Made by a program: the position numbers and the translations under genes. DNA of 64,000 nt from Acetanaerobacterium elongatum (lineage in GTDB: Bacteria > Bacillota > Clostridia > Oscillospirales > Ruminococcaceae). Location: positions 1-64,000 of the forward strand of contig NZ_FNID01000015.1 of the NCBI RefSeq assembly GCF_900103835.1, written 5' to 3'. Each line of letters starts with the position of its first letter. Position 1 is the stretch's first letter. The notes beneath the pieces are model-generated. The model was not told where the DNA came from. It did no database searches and saw nothing but the letters and a program-made list of their open reading frames with translations. Below are positions 54,709-62,844 of this stretch, in pieces.

Positions 54709-55521
54709 GTGGAGTTTGAGTTTAAATCGAAATACGACGTAAACGATCTTCTTACGATTATGGACATTCTTCGCGGCGAAGATGGCTGCCCGTGGGATAA
54801 GGAACAAACACATTCAAGTATCCGTAAGAACTTCATTGAAGAGGTTTATGAGGTTTGCGAAGCCATCGATATGAACAATATTGCTCTGCTCCAAGAGGAA
54901 TTGGGCGATGTGCTTCTGCAGGTGGTTTTCCATTGCAGAATGGAAAAGGAGCTTGGAAACTTCGATTTCGACGATGTGGCCGATGGTATCTGCAAAAAGC
55001 TGATTATCCGTCACCCGCATATCTTTACCGAGAATGGTAATTGTAAAACCTCCAGCGAGGTTTTGGTAAACTGGGAAAACATTAAAAACTCCCAAAAAGG
55101 CATGAAGTCAAGAACAGAAAGTATGAAGGATGTGCCCCGTGTTCTGCCGGGGCTTATGCGCGCGCAGAAAGTTCAGGCGCGGGCGGCAAAAAGCGGGTTT
55201 GATTACCCCAACATCCAGTATGCCTTTTCTGATTTGGTGAGCGAGCTCTCAGAGCTGATGCGTGCGGTCAGCGATAACGATCAGGCCGCCGCTTCCGAAG
55301 AGCTTGGTGATTTAATCTTTTCATGTGTGAACTTATCGCGGTTCCTCACGCTTGATGCGGAAGAGGCGCTTACCGCCTCGACCGACAAGTTTATATGCAG
55401 GTTTTCGCAGGTAGAAGCACTTGCGGATGCTGAGCGCATCGACCTAAACCATGCGGATATATGTGAGCTGGACAGACTTTGGAAGAAAGCAAAGGATCTT
55501 AGCAAAGCCCAAAACACTTAA
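54709..55521 (+). CDS. mazG: Nucleoside triphosphate pyrophosphohydrolase MazG (YabN C-terminal part)
   Basis: GTG at 54709 follows TGGAG at 9 bases. The 270-residue protein has two MazG domains: DILRGEDGCPWDKEQTHSSI...EEVYEVCEAI...EELGDVLLQVVFHC, and a second weaker EELGDLIFSCVNLSRF. The EExxE...ExxD pattern binds magnesium. It hydrolyses NTPs to NMP and pyrophosphate, clearing abnormal nucleotides. Bacillus YabN has an additional N-terminal methylase domain, which is absent. It is 41 bases after the flippase. Confidence 0.93.
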   Translation: MEFEFKSKYDVNDLLTIMDILRGEDGCPWDKEQTHSSIRKNFIEEVYEVCEAIDMNNIALLQEELGDVLLQVVFHCRMEKELGNFDFDDVADGICKKLIIRHPHIFTENGNCKTSSEVLVNWENIKNSQKGMKSRTESMKDVPRVLPGLMRAQKVQARAAKSGFDYPNIQYAFSDLVSELSELMRAVSDNDQAAASEELGDLIFSCVNLSRFLTLDAEEALTASTDKFICRFSQVEALADAERIDLNHADICELDRLWKKAKDLSKAQNT

Positions 55522-55537
55522 TTCGGAGGGAAAGAGA

Positions 55538-55813
55538 ATGACGAAAACAGAGTTGATTAGTGCGGTTGCCGAGAAGGCAGGCATCTCTAAGAAGGATGCA
55601 GATAAGGCTGTAAATGCGGTATTTGATGCAGTAGCCGAGGCACTTGCCGGCGGCGACAAGGTTCAGATCGTAGGCTTTGGCTCTTTTGAAGTAAAGCCCC
55701 GCAGCCAGAGAGTAGGCCGCAACCCCAGAACCAAAGAGGAGATTGTTATCCCTGCTTCCAAGCTGCCTGTATTTAAGGCTGGCAAGTCTCTCAAAGAGCA
55801 GGTTGCAAAATAA
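55538..55813 (+). CDS. hup: DNA-binding protein HU
   Basis: ATG at 55538 follows CGGAGGGAAAG. The 91-residue protein is a standard HU: MTKTELISAVAEKAGISKKD, VQIVGFGSFEVKPRSQRVGR then NPRTKEEIVIPASKLPVFKA. HU is an abundant nucleoid protein that bends DNA. The arm proline is at NPRT (typical RNPRTGE). It lies 16 bases after mazG and is followed by a strong terminator. Its place between mazG and rqcP is common in Clostridia and absent in Bacillus. Confidence 0.97.
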   Translation: MTKTELISAVAEKAGISKKDADKAVNAVFDAVAEALAGGDKVQIVGFGSFEVKPRSQRVGRNPRTKEEIVIPASKLPVFKAGKSLKEQVAK

Positions 55814-55856
55814 GCTTGCTTTTGGGTTCATGTACAACTTTTAAGTTGCACAGTAC

Positions 55857-55892
55857 ACTGCGCATCGCCTTAAACGGTGCGCAGTTTTTTCT
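55857..55892 (+). terminator. Terminator after hup
   Basis: An 11-bp stem (55857-55867 with 55875-55885, ACTGCGCATCG with one wobble) is followed by six T and CTTAT. It separates hup from rqcP. Confidence 0.87.
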
Positions 55893-55925
55893 TATCCCGT
55901 TATATTTTTAAAAGGATGGTCAACC

Positions 55926-56168
55926 ATGCGTTTGGATAAATATCTTAAAATAACAAGGCTCATTAAACGCAGAACCATTGCCAACGAAGCGTGTGATGCC
56001 GGGCGCGTGCTGGTAAACGACAAGCCAGCCCGTGCGTCCTACGATGTAAAGGAAGGGGATATCGTTCAGATTAATCTGGGTGCAAAGCCGCTTAAAGTAC
56101 GTGTGCTCAAGGTAAGTGAGTATGCCACCAAGGACGATGCCTCCACCAACTACGAGGTGCTGCCCTGA
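55926..56168 (+). CDS. rqcP: S4-domain ribosome quality control protein RqcP
   Basis: The 80-residue protein is a single S4 RNA-binding domain: MRLDKYLKITRLIKRRTIAN, ACDAGRVLVNDKPARAS and VKEGDIVQINLG. It matches YabO, now RqcP, which binds peptidyl-tRNA-obstructed 50S subunits with RqcH during alanine-tailing. It precedes yabP and yabQ in Bacillus, as here. The ATG follows AAAAGGATGG. Length is normal; the Hsp15/HslR label is an alternative annotation for the same domain. Confidence 0.9.
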   Translation: MRLDKYLKITRLIKRRTIANEACDAGRVLVNDKPARASYDVKEGDIVQINLGAKPLKVRVLKVSEYATKDDASTNYEVLP

Positions 56169-56306
56169 ATCAAACCAGACCTCCCAAGCATATAATACAC
56201 CTTCCTATCATATCATTAAGTAATACCTGCCCCCAGGGCGTTGGTGTTACTTATTTTTTTGCAATTAAACAAGCTTTCCCATAAGCAGAAAGGCTGGTAA
56301 TAGGGC

Positions 56307-56588
56307 ATGGCTGAAGAGAAGAAAACCATAAAAATGCCGCACAATCTAATATTAGAGGGCAGGCGGGTACTAACGGTTTCGGGGGTAAACGACATCGACA
56401 GCTTTGACGAGCAGTCGGTAGTATTATTCACCGAGATGGGCGAGCTTACCGTCAAGGGCAGCAACCTGCATATCAACAAGCTGAATGTAGATACGGGAGA
56501 ATTGAATATCGACGGTGATATTCATACCATGATCTACACCGACGACGATCCCAAGCGCAGAAGCTTCTTTGAAAAGCTGTTCAAATAA
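56307..56588 (+). CDS. yabP: Sporulation protein YabP
   Basis: The 93-residue protein has the YabP/YqfC core: MPHNLILEGRRVLTVSGVND then IDSFDEQSVVLFTEMGELTVKG and LHINKLNVDTGELNIDGDI. YabP is a sigma-E-dependent protein needed for spore formation, with unknown biochemical role. It lies 138 bases after rqcP, in a gap with no clear hairpin; a separate sigma-E promoter is plausible. It is the second member of the family in the window (first at 4197). Confidence 0.9.
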   Translation: MAEEKKTIKMPHNLILEGRRVLTVSGVNDIDSFDEQSVVLFTEMGELTVKGSNLHINKLNVDTGELNIDGDIHTMIYTDDDPKRRSFFEKLFK

Positions 56589-56707
56589 TGCCGTCACGCT
56601 GGGGATAGTTGGTTTGCCTATTGAAGGAATGCCTTGCCGCAGCAGGGGAGTGCGGTAGCCTTTATGTTCAAAAACGGCAGGGCCAGGCAAAGGGGTGTTT
56701 AAACGGC

Positions 56708-57301
56708 GTGGAGGTTGTTGTATCGCATCAAACCGTTCTGTTTCTGCAGGCTTGCCTGCTGGGCTTTCTGCTGGGGATTTTTTACGAGATCTTCAGAATC
56801 CTGCGGCTGTTGATTCAAACGGGCCCGGTAGCTATTTTTGTGCAGGATATACTCTACTGGTCGGTTAGCGCACTTATTTCGTTTTTGTTTATCCTTGCGG
56901 TGAACTCGGGGCAACTTCGTATCTTCCTGTTGCTGGGCATCGTAATAGGAATGGTGGTATATTTTCTTACCCTCGGTGTACTTGTTATGAAGGCTTCCAA
57001 GGCTATTATAGCCTTCATTCATCGGGTAATGAGGTTTATCTACCGTAAGCTTGTTGCTCCGGTACAGCGTTTTATGGGCATTACCCGCCAAAAAGCGGAC
57101 CGTTTTGCAAAAAAAGTTGAATCTAAGAATAAAATAATCAAAAATAATATGAATTACAGCTTGAAACAATACCGTCTTTTATTGTATAATTTATTACACA
57201 CAACAAAATCTGAAAACATACACTATACCAAACAAAAACGAGGGATTGGCGAGTATGAAAAAAAGCGTGGAAAGAAAAGGAAAGATTCCTCTCATCATTA
57301 A
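56708..57301 (+). CDS. yabQ: Sporulation membrane protein YabQ
   Basis: The frame is open from 56609, but the family-like start is GTG at 56708 (VEVVVSHQTVLFLQACLLGF), with AAAGGGGTG upstream. The 197-residue protein has three to four membrane helices (to about residue 100) and a basic tail rich in Lys/Arg. The motif FLLGIFYEIFRILRLL is diagnostic of YabQ. In Bacillus it is sigma-E controlled and needed for cortex formation. Its 3' end overlaps divIC by 47 bases. Confidence 0.87.
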   Translation: MEVVVSHQTVLFLQACLLGFLLGIFYEIFRILRLLIQTGPVAIFVQDILYWSVSALISFLFILAVNSGQLRIFLLLGIVIGMVVYFLTLGVLVMKASKAIIAFIHRVMRFIYRKLVAPVQRFMGITRQKADRFAKKVESKNKIIKNNMNYSLKQYRLLLYNLLHTTKSENIHYTKQKRGIGEYEKKRGKKRKDSSHH

Positions 57302-57548
57302 GCTCATCATTGTAGCAATATGCGCGGTTTCAATCTTCTCTTCCATCCAGTTGGGTGTTACCATCTCTCAACAAAAGCATGAACTGGATCTCATCAATAA
57401 CCAGATTGCCGAACAGACGCTTCAAAACCGTGAGATCAGCCAGTTGATCACTTCTGCTGATGACGGCTACATGGAGCGCATGGCACGGGAAAAGTTGGGC
57501 TATGTTTACCCGCAGGAACAGGTGTATGTTGACGTTTCGGGTAATTAG
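57255..57548 (+). CDS. divIC: Septum formation initiator DivIC/FtsB-like
   Basis: ATG at 57255 is chosen, with GAGGGA upstream. The 97-residue protein has a short basic cytoplasmic N-terminus, one membrane helix (LIIVAICAVSIFSSIQLGVT) and a coiled coil (about 40-75, QQKHELDLINNQIAEQTLQN). The conserved end YMERMAREKLGYVYPQEQVY follows. DivIC works with FtsL and DivIB in the divisome. Overlap with yabQ and position before the S1 gene match Bacillus. Confidence 0.93.
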   Translation: MKKSVERKGKIPLIIKLIIVAICAVSIFSSIQLGVTISQQKHELDLINNQIAEQTLQNREISQLITSADDGYMERMAREKLGYVYPQEQVYVDVSGN

Positions 57549-57606
57549 AAGTGTTTTATAAATTTAATAGCTTTTCTATAATGATTAAGGAGGATAAACT
57601 TTTCGT

Positions 57607-58059
57607 ATGCAGCTTGAGGTAGGAAGTTTAGTAACCGGAAAGGTGACCAGTATTACCAAGTTCGGCGCTTTCATTGACCTGGGCGAGGGGAAGACAGGTA
57701 TGGTTCACATCTCTGAAATTGCGCCTACATATGTCAATGAAATCAGGGATCACCTAACCGAGGGGCAAGAGGTTAAGGTAAAGGTTCTTACCGTTGGGAC
57801 TGACGGCAAGATTGGCCTTTCCATCAAAAAGGCGATTGATAACCCTCCGCCCGCAGCACACAGCCCTCAAAAGCCTTTCAGGCGCGAGGGTGGTCGGGGC
57901 GGTGCTGACTTTGGCCGCCGTAATAACGAAAGCATGACCTTTGAGGATATGATGAACAAGTTCAAGCAGTCCAGCGACGAAAAGATGTACGACCTCAAGC
58001 GTAGCGTTGAATCCAAAAGAGGCTCCAGTGGTACTAAGCGCGGTGCCAAATTCGGCTGA
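57607..58059 (+). CDS. yabR: S1 RNA-binding domain protein YabR
   Basis: The 150-residue protein begins with an S1 domain (MQLEVGSLVTGKVTSITKFG, AFIDLGEGKTGMVHISEIA to VTVGTDGKIGLSIKKAI, about 1-75). The rest is a basic, Gly/Arg/Ser-rich, probably disordered tail (RREGGRGGADFGRRNN, ending GSSGTKRGAKFG). YabR binds RNA or ribosomes in Bacillus. It is 58 bases after divIC with AAGGAGG upstream. The last gene of the yab cluster. Confidence 0.9.
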   Translation: MQLEVGSLVTGKVTSITKFGAFIDLGEGKTGMVHISEIAPTYVNEIRDHLTEGQEVKVKVLTVGTDGKIGLSIKKAIDNPPPAAHSPQKPFRREGGRGGADFGRRNNESMTFEDMMNKFKQSSDEKMYDLKRSVESKRGSSGTKRGAKFG

Positions 58060-58203
58060 CAACCTATTCAAGTCTGATGATGCAGGCTGGTTTAGCCGCT
58101 TTTTAAAATAGGCCAAGCAGGTGTTGGTATTGGTTTAATCGGCCCATACCGGCACCTTTTCTCTTGTTTTTGCAAACCAACATGAAAGGGCAAGGTTCTT
58201 TAG

Positions 58204-59358
58204 ATGAATATTATCAACGCAAAAATCTATACCATGGAAGATAAAATCATTCCAAACGGCTACATTACCGTTGAGAACGGCAAAATCACTGCGGTGGGTG
58301 AAATGTCAGGCTTTGCGGTCACTTCCGCCGATATCTTGGATGTAAACGGCGCCGGGGTTTATCCGGGCTTTGTAGACGCCCACAGCCACCTTGGCATGTG
58401 GGAGGATGGGCTTGGCTTTGAGGGCGACGACGGCAACGAGGCTACCGACCCGTCTACTCCGCACCTCAGGGGTATCGATGCAGTCAACCCAATGGACCAC
58501 TGTTTTGAAGAGGCCTACCGAGCCGGTGTTACCACCGTGGTAACCGGCCCCGGCAGCTCCAACCCAGTGGCGGGGCAGCTGGCCGCTATAAAAACCTATG
58601 GAAACCGGATTGACGATCTCATTGTCAAGGAGCCGCTGGCCATTAAGTTTGCGTTGGGCGAAAACCCCAAGGGTATTTATCACGGCAAGAACGAGGCGCC
58701 CGAAACTCGTATGGCTACTGCTGCCATTATCCGTGAACAGCTTTATAAGGCGAAGAAGTATCTGGAGGATAAGCAAAAGGCTGCGGAGGATGAGGATTTT
58801 GATGAGCCGGATTATGATATCAAATGTGAGGCGTTGCTGCCGCTTTTGCGGGGCGAGATTAAGGCACACTTTCACGCCCATCGCGCCGATGATATCTTTA
58901 CCGCCATGCGGCTGGCCCGTGAGTTTAAGCTGAATTATGTGCTCATCCATTGCACCGAAGGGCACCTGATTGCCGACAAGCTCCGCGCCGAAGGGGCGGA
59001 TGCTGTGATCGGGCCGCTGCTTTGCGAGCGATCCAAGCCCGAGCTGCGCAACCTTACCCCCAAGACAGCCGCGGTGCTTCACAAGCAGGGCGTTTCCATT
59101 GCCATCTGCACCGACCATCCGGTAATCCCCATACAATACCTGCCCTTAACCGCGGGGCTTGCGGTTCGTGAGGGGTTACCCTACGAAGAGGCACTCAGGG
59201 CCATTACCATCAACCCCGCAAGAATCTGTGGGCTTGAGGAGCGTATTGGTTCGATTAAGCCGGGCAAGGACGCCGACCTTGTGGTATTTGAGGGTGATCC
59301 GCTCTCAGTTTATACCACGCCGAATATGGTCTTTATAAATGGTTTTAGGGTAATATAA
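58204..59358 (+). CDS. Imidazolonepropionase-like amidohydrolase
   Basis: The 384-residue protein has the amidohydrolase fold: N-terminal beta sandwich (AKIYTMEDKIIPNGYITVEN), metal site DAHSHLGMW (HxH), AHFHAHRADD, IHCTEGH and a late Asp in CTDHPVIP, then GSIKPGKDADLVVFEGDPL. A Lys-rich insertion (about 185-205, KYLEDKQKAAEDEDFDEPDY) is a feature of this clade. It is close to imidazolonepropionase and related hydrolases, but substrate is unknown. AAAGGGCAAGG upstream. It is a single gene. Confidence 0.88.
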   Translation: MNIINAKIYTMEDKIIPNGYITVENGKITAVGEMSGFAVTSADILDVNGAGVYPGFVDAHSHLGMWEDGLGFEGDDGNEATDPSTPHLRGIDAVNPMDHCFEEAYRAGVTTVVTGPGSSNPVAGQLAAIKTYGNRIDDLIVKEPLAIKFALGENPKGIYHGKNEAPETRMATAAIIREQLYKAKKYLEDKQKAAEDEDFDEPDYDIKCEALLPLLRGEIKAHFHAHRADDIFTAMRLAREFKLNYVLIHCTEGHLIADKLRAEGADAVIGPLLCERSKPELRNLTPKTAAVLHKQGVSIAICTDHPVIPIQYLPLTAGLAVREGLPYEEALRAITINPARICGLEERIGSIKPGKDADLVVFEGDPLSVYTTPNMVFINGFRVI

Positions 59359-59409
59359 ACGAAGTTCATTTATACATAAAAATAACTAAAATCATTCACA
59401 ACCCAACTC

Positions 59410-59438
59410 TTTACTTTCGAGTGTAAATGTGCTATTAT
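59410..59438 (+). promoter_or_regulatory. Sigma-A promoter of hpf
   Basis: TTTACT (59410-59415), a 17-base spacer and TATTAT (59433-59438), leaving an about 85-base leader before hpf. One mismatch in the -10 and two in the -35. Confidence 0.5.
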
Positions 59439-59530
59439 TAAACCATAGATTAGACACTTTAATCAAAAACAGCATAGCTTATCTTTAAAGATTTAGCTAT
59501 GATGTATAAATGGTTTAAGGGGATGTGTGT

Positions 59531-60070
59531 ATGAACATTACAATCAGAGGCCGTAAAATCAACCTGCGTGATTCCTTCAAAGAGAGGGCTGAAAAGAAGC
59601 TAAAAAAGTTTGACCGCTTCTTTGATAGTAATGCCGATGCCATTGTAACTGCCTCACTGGAGCGTGACCGTTTTACGGTCGAGATTACCATCAAATCACA
59701 GGGTATGCTCTACCGCTCCGAAAAAACCGCGGGAGACCTGATTGTGGCATTAGAGGCTGTTACCGATTCCCTGTTCCAGCAGATTGTTAAGAACAAAGCC
59801 AAGCTGGAAGCCAAGCTGCGTGACGATGCCTTTACCAAGCCCGATGAAAGCTACCTCTACGATTATGAGGAGGGCGATTCCGAGTATAAGATTGTGCGTA
59901 ATAAACGCTTTGTTGTAAACCACATGACGGTAGATGAGGCCATACTGCAGATGAACATGCTCGGCCACGAGTTCTTCATGTTCCGTAATGGCACTACCGA
60001 CGAAATCTGCGTGGTTTACCGCCGCAAGGATGGGAACTACGGCCTGCTTGAGCCGAACCCAGACCGATAA
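59531..60070 (+). CDS. hpf: Ribosome hibernation promoting factor, long form
   Basis: ATG at 59531 follows AAGGGGATG. The 179-residue protein has the S30AE/YfiA domain (MNITIRGRKINLRDSFKERA, KLKKFDRFF, about 1-100), a linker, and the C-terminal dimerisation domain (KRFVVNHMTVDEAILQMNML GHEFFMFRN, about 120-175). The long form pairs 70S ribosomes into 100S dimers in stationary phase. Length is typical for Firmicutes. It is a single gene with its own promoter. A charged linker is encoded between the two domains. Confidence 0.97.
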   Translation: MNITIRGRKINLRDSFKERAEKKLKKFDRFFDSNADAIVTASLERDRFTVEITIKSQGMLYRSEKTAGDLIVALEAVTDSLFQQIVKNKAKLEAKLRDDAFTKPDESYLYDYEEGDSEYKIVRNKRFVVNHMTVDEAILQMNMLGHEFFMFRNGTTDEICVVYRRKDGNYGLLEPNPDR

Positions 60071-60160
60071 ATTTAAGCCGAATTCATGCGAGGGAGCGAA
60101 AGCCCCCTCGCAATTTATGTTCAGGCGCTGCCGCATGGCGGGTATCCGTACGTGGCAGAA

Positions 60161-60226
60161 TGATACTAATCTCTCATTAAAACCTTTTTTAAAAATCCTC
60201 GTAAGAACCCACCTTAAATTAAAGCA
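60161..60226 (-). repeat. Dispersed intergenic repeat, copy C
   Basis: On the minus strand this 66-bp segment aligns with copy B. It has GCTTTAATTTAAGG, then AGGATTTTTAAAAAAGG and the identical TTTTAATGAGAGATTAGTAT. It is in the opposite orientation to copy B, in the gap between hpf and the RNA methyltransferase gene. Confidence 0.72.
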
Positions 60227-60311
60227 TTTTACTTGTTTTTTAGAGGCTTTATAATCAAGATAAGTATAAAAAAGAACACATATGCTTTGGCAGTTGAAAG
60301 GATAAAAACCC

Positions 60312-61430
60312 ATGAAACCATTTACCATCTCGTGCCCCTGCATCTTTGGCCTGGAGGGCATTCTGGCCGATGAAATCAAACGTTTCGGCGGGCAGAATGT
60401 AGCGGCTCAAAACGGCAGAGTGTTGTTTGAAGGCTCCGAAGAGGATGTTGCGCGCGCGAACCTCTATCTGCGTACCGCCGAACGAGTACTGATTGTGCTG
60501 GGCACCTTTCAGGCCAGCAGCTTTGAAGAGCTGTTTCAGGGTGTTTTACAGCTACCGCTGGAGGAGTTTATCGGTAAGAAGGATGCCTTTCCGGTAAAGG
60601 GATGGTCACTCAATTCTCAGCTGCATTCGGTCCCAGACTGTCAGGCAATCATCAAAAAAGCCGCGGTAAGGCGGCTGGAAGGCGTTTATCACCAGTCTTG
60701 GTTTGAAGAAACCGGCCCCATTCATCAAATACAGTTTTCCATCCTTAAAGACGAGGTTACCGTAATGCTGGATACGTCCGGCGCTGGGCTTCACAAGCGC
60801 GGCTACCGCAAGGATGCCACCGAAGCTCCCATCAAGGAAACCCTTGCGGCAGGCATTGCGAATCTTGCGCGTGTAAAAGGAAGCTCCACGGTATATGACC
60901 CGTTCTGCGGCTCGGGCACCTTCTTAATTGAGTCGGCTCTCTATGCGCTTAACATTGCGCCTGGTATTTCCCGCCATTTTACGGCAGAGGGTTGGGACTG
61001 TTTCAGCGCTGCTGTGTGGAAGCGGGAGCGTGAGCGCGCCATGGAGTCTATTGACCGCCACGCCTCCTTTGCCGCCTACGGCAGCGATATCCTGCCCGAT
61101 GCAGTAGCGCTGACCACCGGCAATGCCAAAAAGGCCGGTGTGATATCCCGCATTAAAGCTACGGTTGCAGATATTAAGGATTTTACTATTCCAACCGAAA
61201 GCGCTATTGTGCTTTGCAACCCGCCTTATGGCGAGCGTCTGCTGGATATTAAGCAGGCCGAGGAATTATACAAGGTTATGGGCCGCATGTTTGAGAAACG
61301 TCCGCGTACCAGTTATTATATCATCTCCCCCCACGAAGAGTTTGAGCGGCTGTTTGGCCGCCCCGCAGATAAGCGCCGTAAGCTATATAACGGCATGATT
61401 AAATGCCAGCTGTATATGTACTTTAAATAG
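60312..61430 (+). CDS. THUMP-domain class I SAM-dependent RNA methyltransferase
   Basis: The 372-residue protein starts with an N-terminal ferredoxin-like/THUMP part (CPCIFGLEGILADEIKRFGG), followed by a methyltransferase with DPFCGSGTFLIE (SAM motif) and the catalytic NPPYGERL near 304. This is the RlmL/YpsC class, methylating guanine N2 of 23S rRNA in Gram-negative relatives. The Gram-positive substrate is inferred. It lacks the second RlmK methyltransferase domain. It follows hpf across an about 240-base gap with repeat C and is closed by a strong terminator. Confidence 0.9.
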   Translation: MKPFTISCPCIFGLEGILADEIKRFGGQNVAAQNGRVLFEGSEEDVARANLYLRTAERVLIVLGTFQASSFEELFQGVLQLPLEEFIGKKDAFPVKGWSLNSQLHSVPDCQAIIKKAAVRRLEGVYHQSWFEETGPIHQIQFSILKDEVTVMLDTSGAGLHKRGYRKDATEAPIKETLAAGIANLARVKGSSTVYDPFCGSGTFLIESALYALNIAPGISRHFTAEGWDCFSAAVWKRERERAMESIDRHASFAAYGSDILPDAVALTTGNAKKAGVISRIKATVADIKDFTIPTESAIVLCNPPYGERLLDIKQAEELYKVMGRMFEKRPRTSYYIISPHEEFERLFGRPADKRRKLYNGMIKCQLYMYFK

Positions 61431-61442
61431 AACAACCTAAAA

Positions 61443-61480
61443 ACGCCCCGCAGCTGGCAGATACCAGCTGCGGGGCGTTC
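61443..61480. terminator. Strong bidirectional terminator
   Basis: A 16-bp perfect stem AACGCCCCGCAGCTGG/CCAGCTGCGGGGCGTT with a 6-base loop lies between the convergent methyltransferase and thioredoxin genes. The minus strand is followed by TTTTAGG. Confidence 0.87.
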
Positions 61481-61489
61481 ACATAGTTA

Positions 61490-61729
61490 TTATCTCAACT
61501 TTTCCAGTATATTGGCTATCTCTTTGGGCTTTAATACCTTTCCGTAAGAAACCACGCGCTCATCCACCACCAGCGCGGGGGTAGACATCACCCCATAGGC
61601 CGCAATATCCTTAAAATCGGTTACCTTAATAAGTTCTGCCTGCATGCCGAGCTGTTCCAAGGCAGCCTTGGTGTTTTCGGCCAGTGAAACACAGTTCTTG
61701 CACCCGGGGCCTAAAACCTTAATGGTCAT
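61490..61729 (-). CDS. Small thioredoxin-like protein (redox-active disulfide type)
   Basis: The 79-residue protein has the redox motif CKNC (residues 10-13, in GPGCKNCVSL), a thioredoxin-like fold with TPALVVDERVVSYGKVL and no signal peptide. It matches the TM0996/MTH895 'small redox-active disulfide protein 2' family. These often lie beside ArsR regulators and YraQ-type permeases, neither of which is here. ATG at 61729; a consensus promoter and a palindrome lie upstream. A cytoplasmic thiol-redox role is likely; target unknown. Confidence 0.87.
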   Translation of the reverse strand: MTIKVLGPGCKNCVSLAENTKAALEQLGMQAELIKVTDFKDIAAYGVMSTPALVVDERVVSYGKVLKPKEIANILEKLR

Positions 61730-61766
61730 ATCACATCATACTCCATTCTTAGTTTACAATTTATAC

Positions 61767-61786
61767 ATATAGAAAAAATTCTATAT
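61767..61786. promoter_or_regulatory. Palindrome (operator candidate) at the thioredoxin transcription start
   Basis: ATATAGAA and TTCTATAT arms separated by AAAA form a perfect 8-bp inverted repeat. It sits just downstream of the promoter -10 (61790-61795), where a bound dimeric repressor would block transcription. Confidence 0.5.
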
Positions 61787-61789
61787 ATT

Positions 61790-61818
61790 ATTATAAACAG
61801 CTTCTATACTATTGTCAA
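61790..61818 (-). promoter_or_regulatory. Consensus sigma-A promoter of the thioredoxin-like gene
   Basis: On the minus strand: TTGACA, exactly 17 bases, TATAAT (-35 at 61813-61818, -10 at 61790-61795). This is a full consensus match in both boxes and the strongest promoter in the window. Confidence 0.85.
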
Positions 61819-61857
61819 CCCGAAATATAGTGAAAGCCATGGTTTATTCAGGAACCA

Positions 61858-61886
61858 TTGCATAGAATCACTTGGGATGGTATAAT
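61858..61886 (+). promoter_or_regulatory. Sigma-A promoter of the PhzF-like gene
   Basis: TTGCAT (61858-61863), a 17-base spacer and TATAAT (61881-61886) on the plus strand, 42 bases before the ATG at 61929. It diverges from the thioredoxin promoter, 40 bases away. Confidence 0.7.
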
Positions 61887-61928
61887 CTGAAATCAATAGT
61901 AACAGCATTGCGGAAAGGAAGCATTCTT

Positions 61929-62807
61929 ATGAGAGAATACCCCTACAAAAAGGTAGACGCATTTACATCTGCCGGTTCTTTAGGCAACCCTGCGGCCTGC
62001 ATTTATCTAAAGGAGGATCAGCAGCTTACCCACGAAGAGATGCTTTCGATAGCAGTGGCCCATAAGTATTTCGTTTCCGAGATGGTATACTGCAGCGAGA
62101 CACCATCCGGCATTCATCTTACCTACTATTCCTCTGAGAGTGAGGTGCCCTTCTGCGGGCATGGAACCATCGCCTGTATGCATAGCTTAATTAAAAATTC
62201 ACCCCGGTTAATCCAAAAGCCGGAGATAGAGATACAGACAAACCTGCAGGGCAGCCTTACGGTATATAACCGTATTAAAGAGCAGGACGCGGTTTATATC
62301 ACAGCCCCTCAACCGGAGTACAGCGAGGTAGCCATATCTGCGGAGCTTGCGGCGGCAAGGCTCGGAATCCGCAAAGAGGAGCTAAACCCTCAGCTGCCCA
62401 TAAAGGTTGTCGGTGCGGGGATGAAAACACTCATTGTACCGATATTATCGCTGGCTACCGAGATTGCCATAACCCCCGATTTTGAACCGCTGAAGCAATT
62501 ATGTGAAGAAAATAAGATTGATATCGTACTTATATTTTCACTTGAAACCGCTGCACCCGAGTTTATAGCGCATACCCGCGTATTCCCGCCCAGATACGGT
62601 TATCTTGAAGATCCCGCCACCGGTTCGGGCAACAGTGCGTTCGGTTATTATATGCTTCGGCAGGGTCTTTGGAACGGTGAAGCCGCAGCTGTAGAGCAGG
62701 GTGCAGCGGGGGTAATTTATAACACCGTGCGGCTTGCAACGTTAAATAACCGGGTACTGTTCGGCGGCGGTGCTGCCGAGCGGATTTCGGGGGTTTATTA
62801 TCTCTAA
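61929..62807 (+). CDS. PhzF family isomerase-like protein
   Basis: ATG at 61929 follows AAGGAAG. The 292-residue protein has the PhzF landmarks: N-terminal VDAFTSAGSLGNPAA, the Glu-bearing YFVSEMVYC, SEVPFCGHGTIACMHSL and the late DPATGSGNSAFGYY. PhzF acts as an isomerase in phenazine synthesis. Most bacterial homologues, including lone ones in Firmicutes, have unknown substrates. No phenazine genes are nearby, so a general epimerase/isomerase call is safer. It has its own promoter. Confidence 0.88.
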   Translation: MREYPYKKVDAFTSAGSLGNPAACIYLKEDQQLTHEEMLSIAVAHKYFVSEMVYCSETPSGIHLTYYSSESEVPFCGHGTIACMHSLIKNSPRLIQKPEIEIQTNLQGSLTVYNRIKEQDAVYITAPQPEYSEVAISAELAAARLGIRKEELNPQLPIKVVGAGMKTLIVPILSLATEIAITPDFEPLKQLCEENKIDIVLIFSLETAAPEFIAHTRVFPPRYGYLEDPATGSGNSAFGYYMLRQGLWNGEAAAVEQGAAGVIYNTVRLATLNNRVLFGGGAAERISGVYYL

Positions 62808-62844
62808 TTTCAGCCTTGAAGACCTGCTAACTGTTTAGTTTATA

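Noticed and set aside
58306-59136. Minus-strand 276-codon frame inside the amidohydrolase gene
   Set aside because: Shadow of a well-supported gene; no motif and no ribosome binding site.
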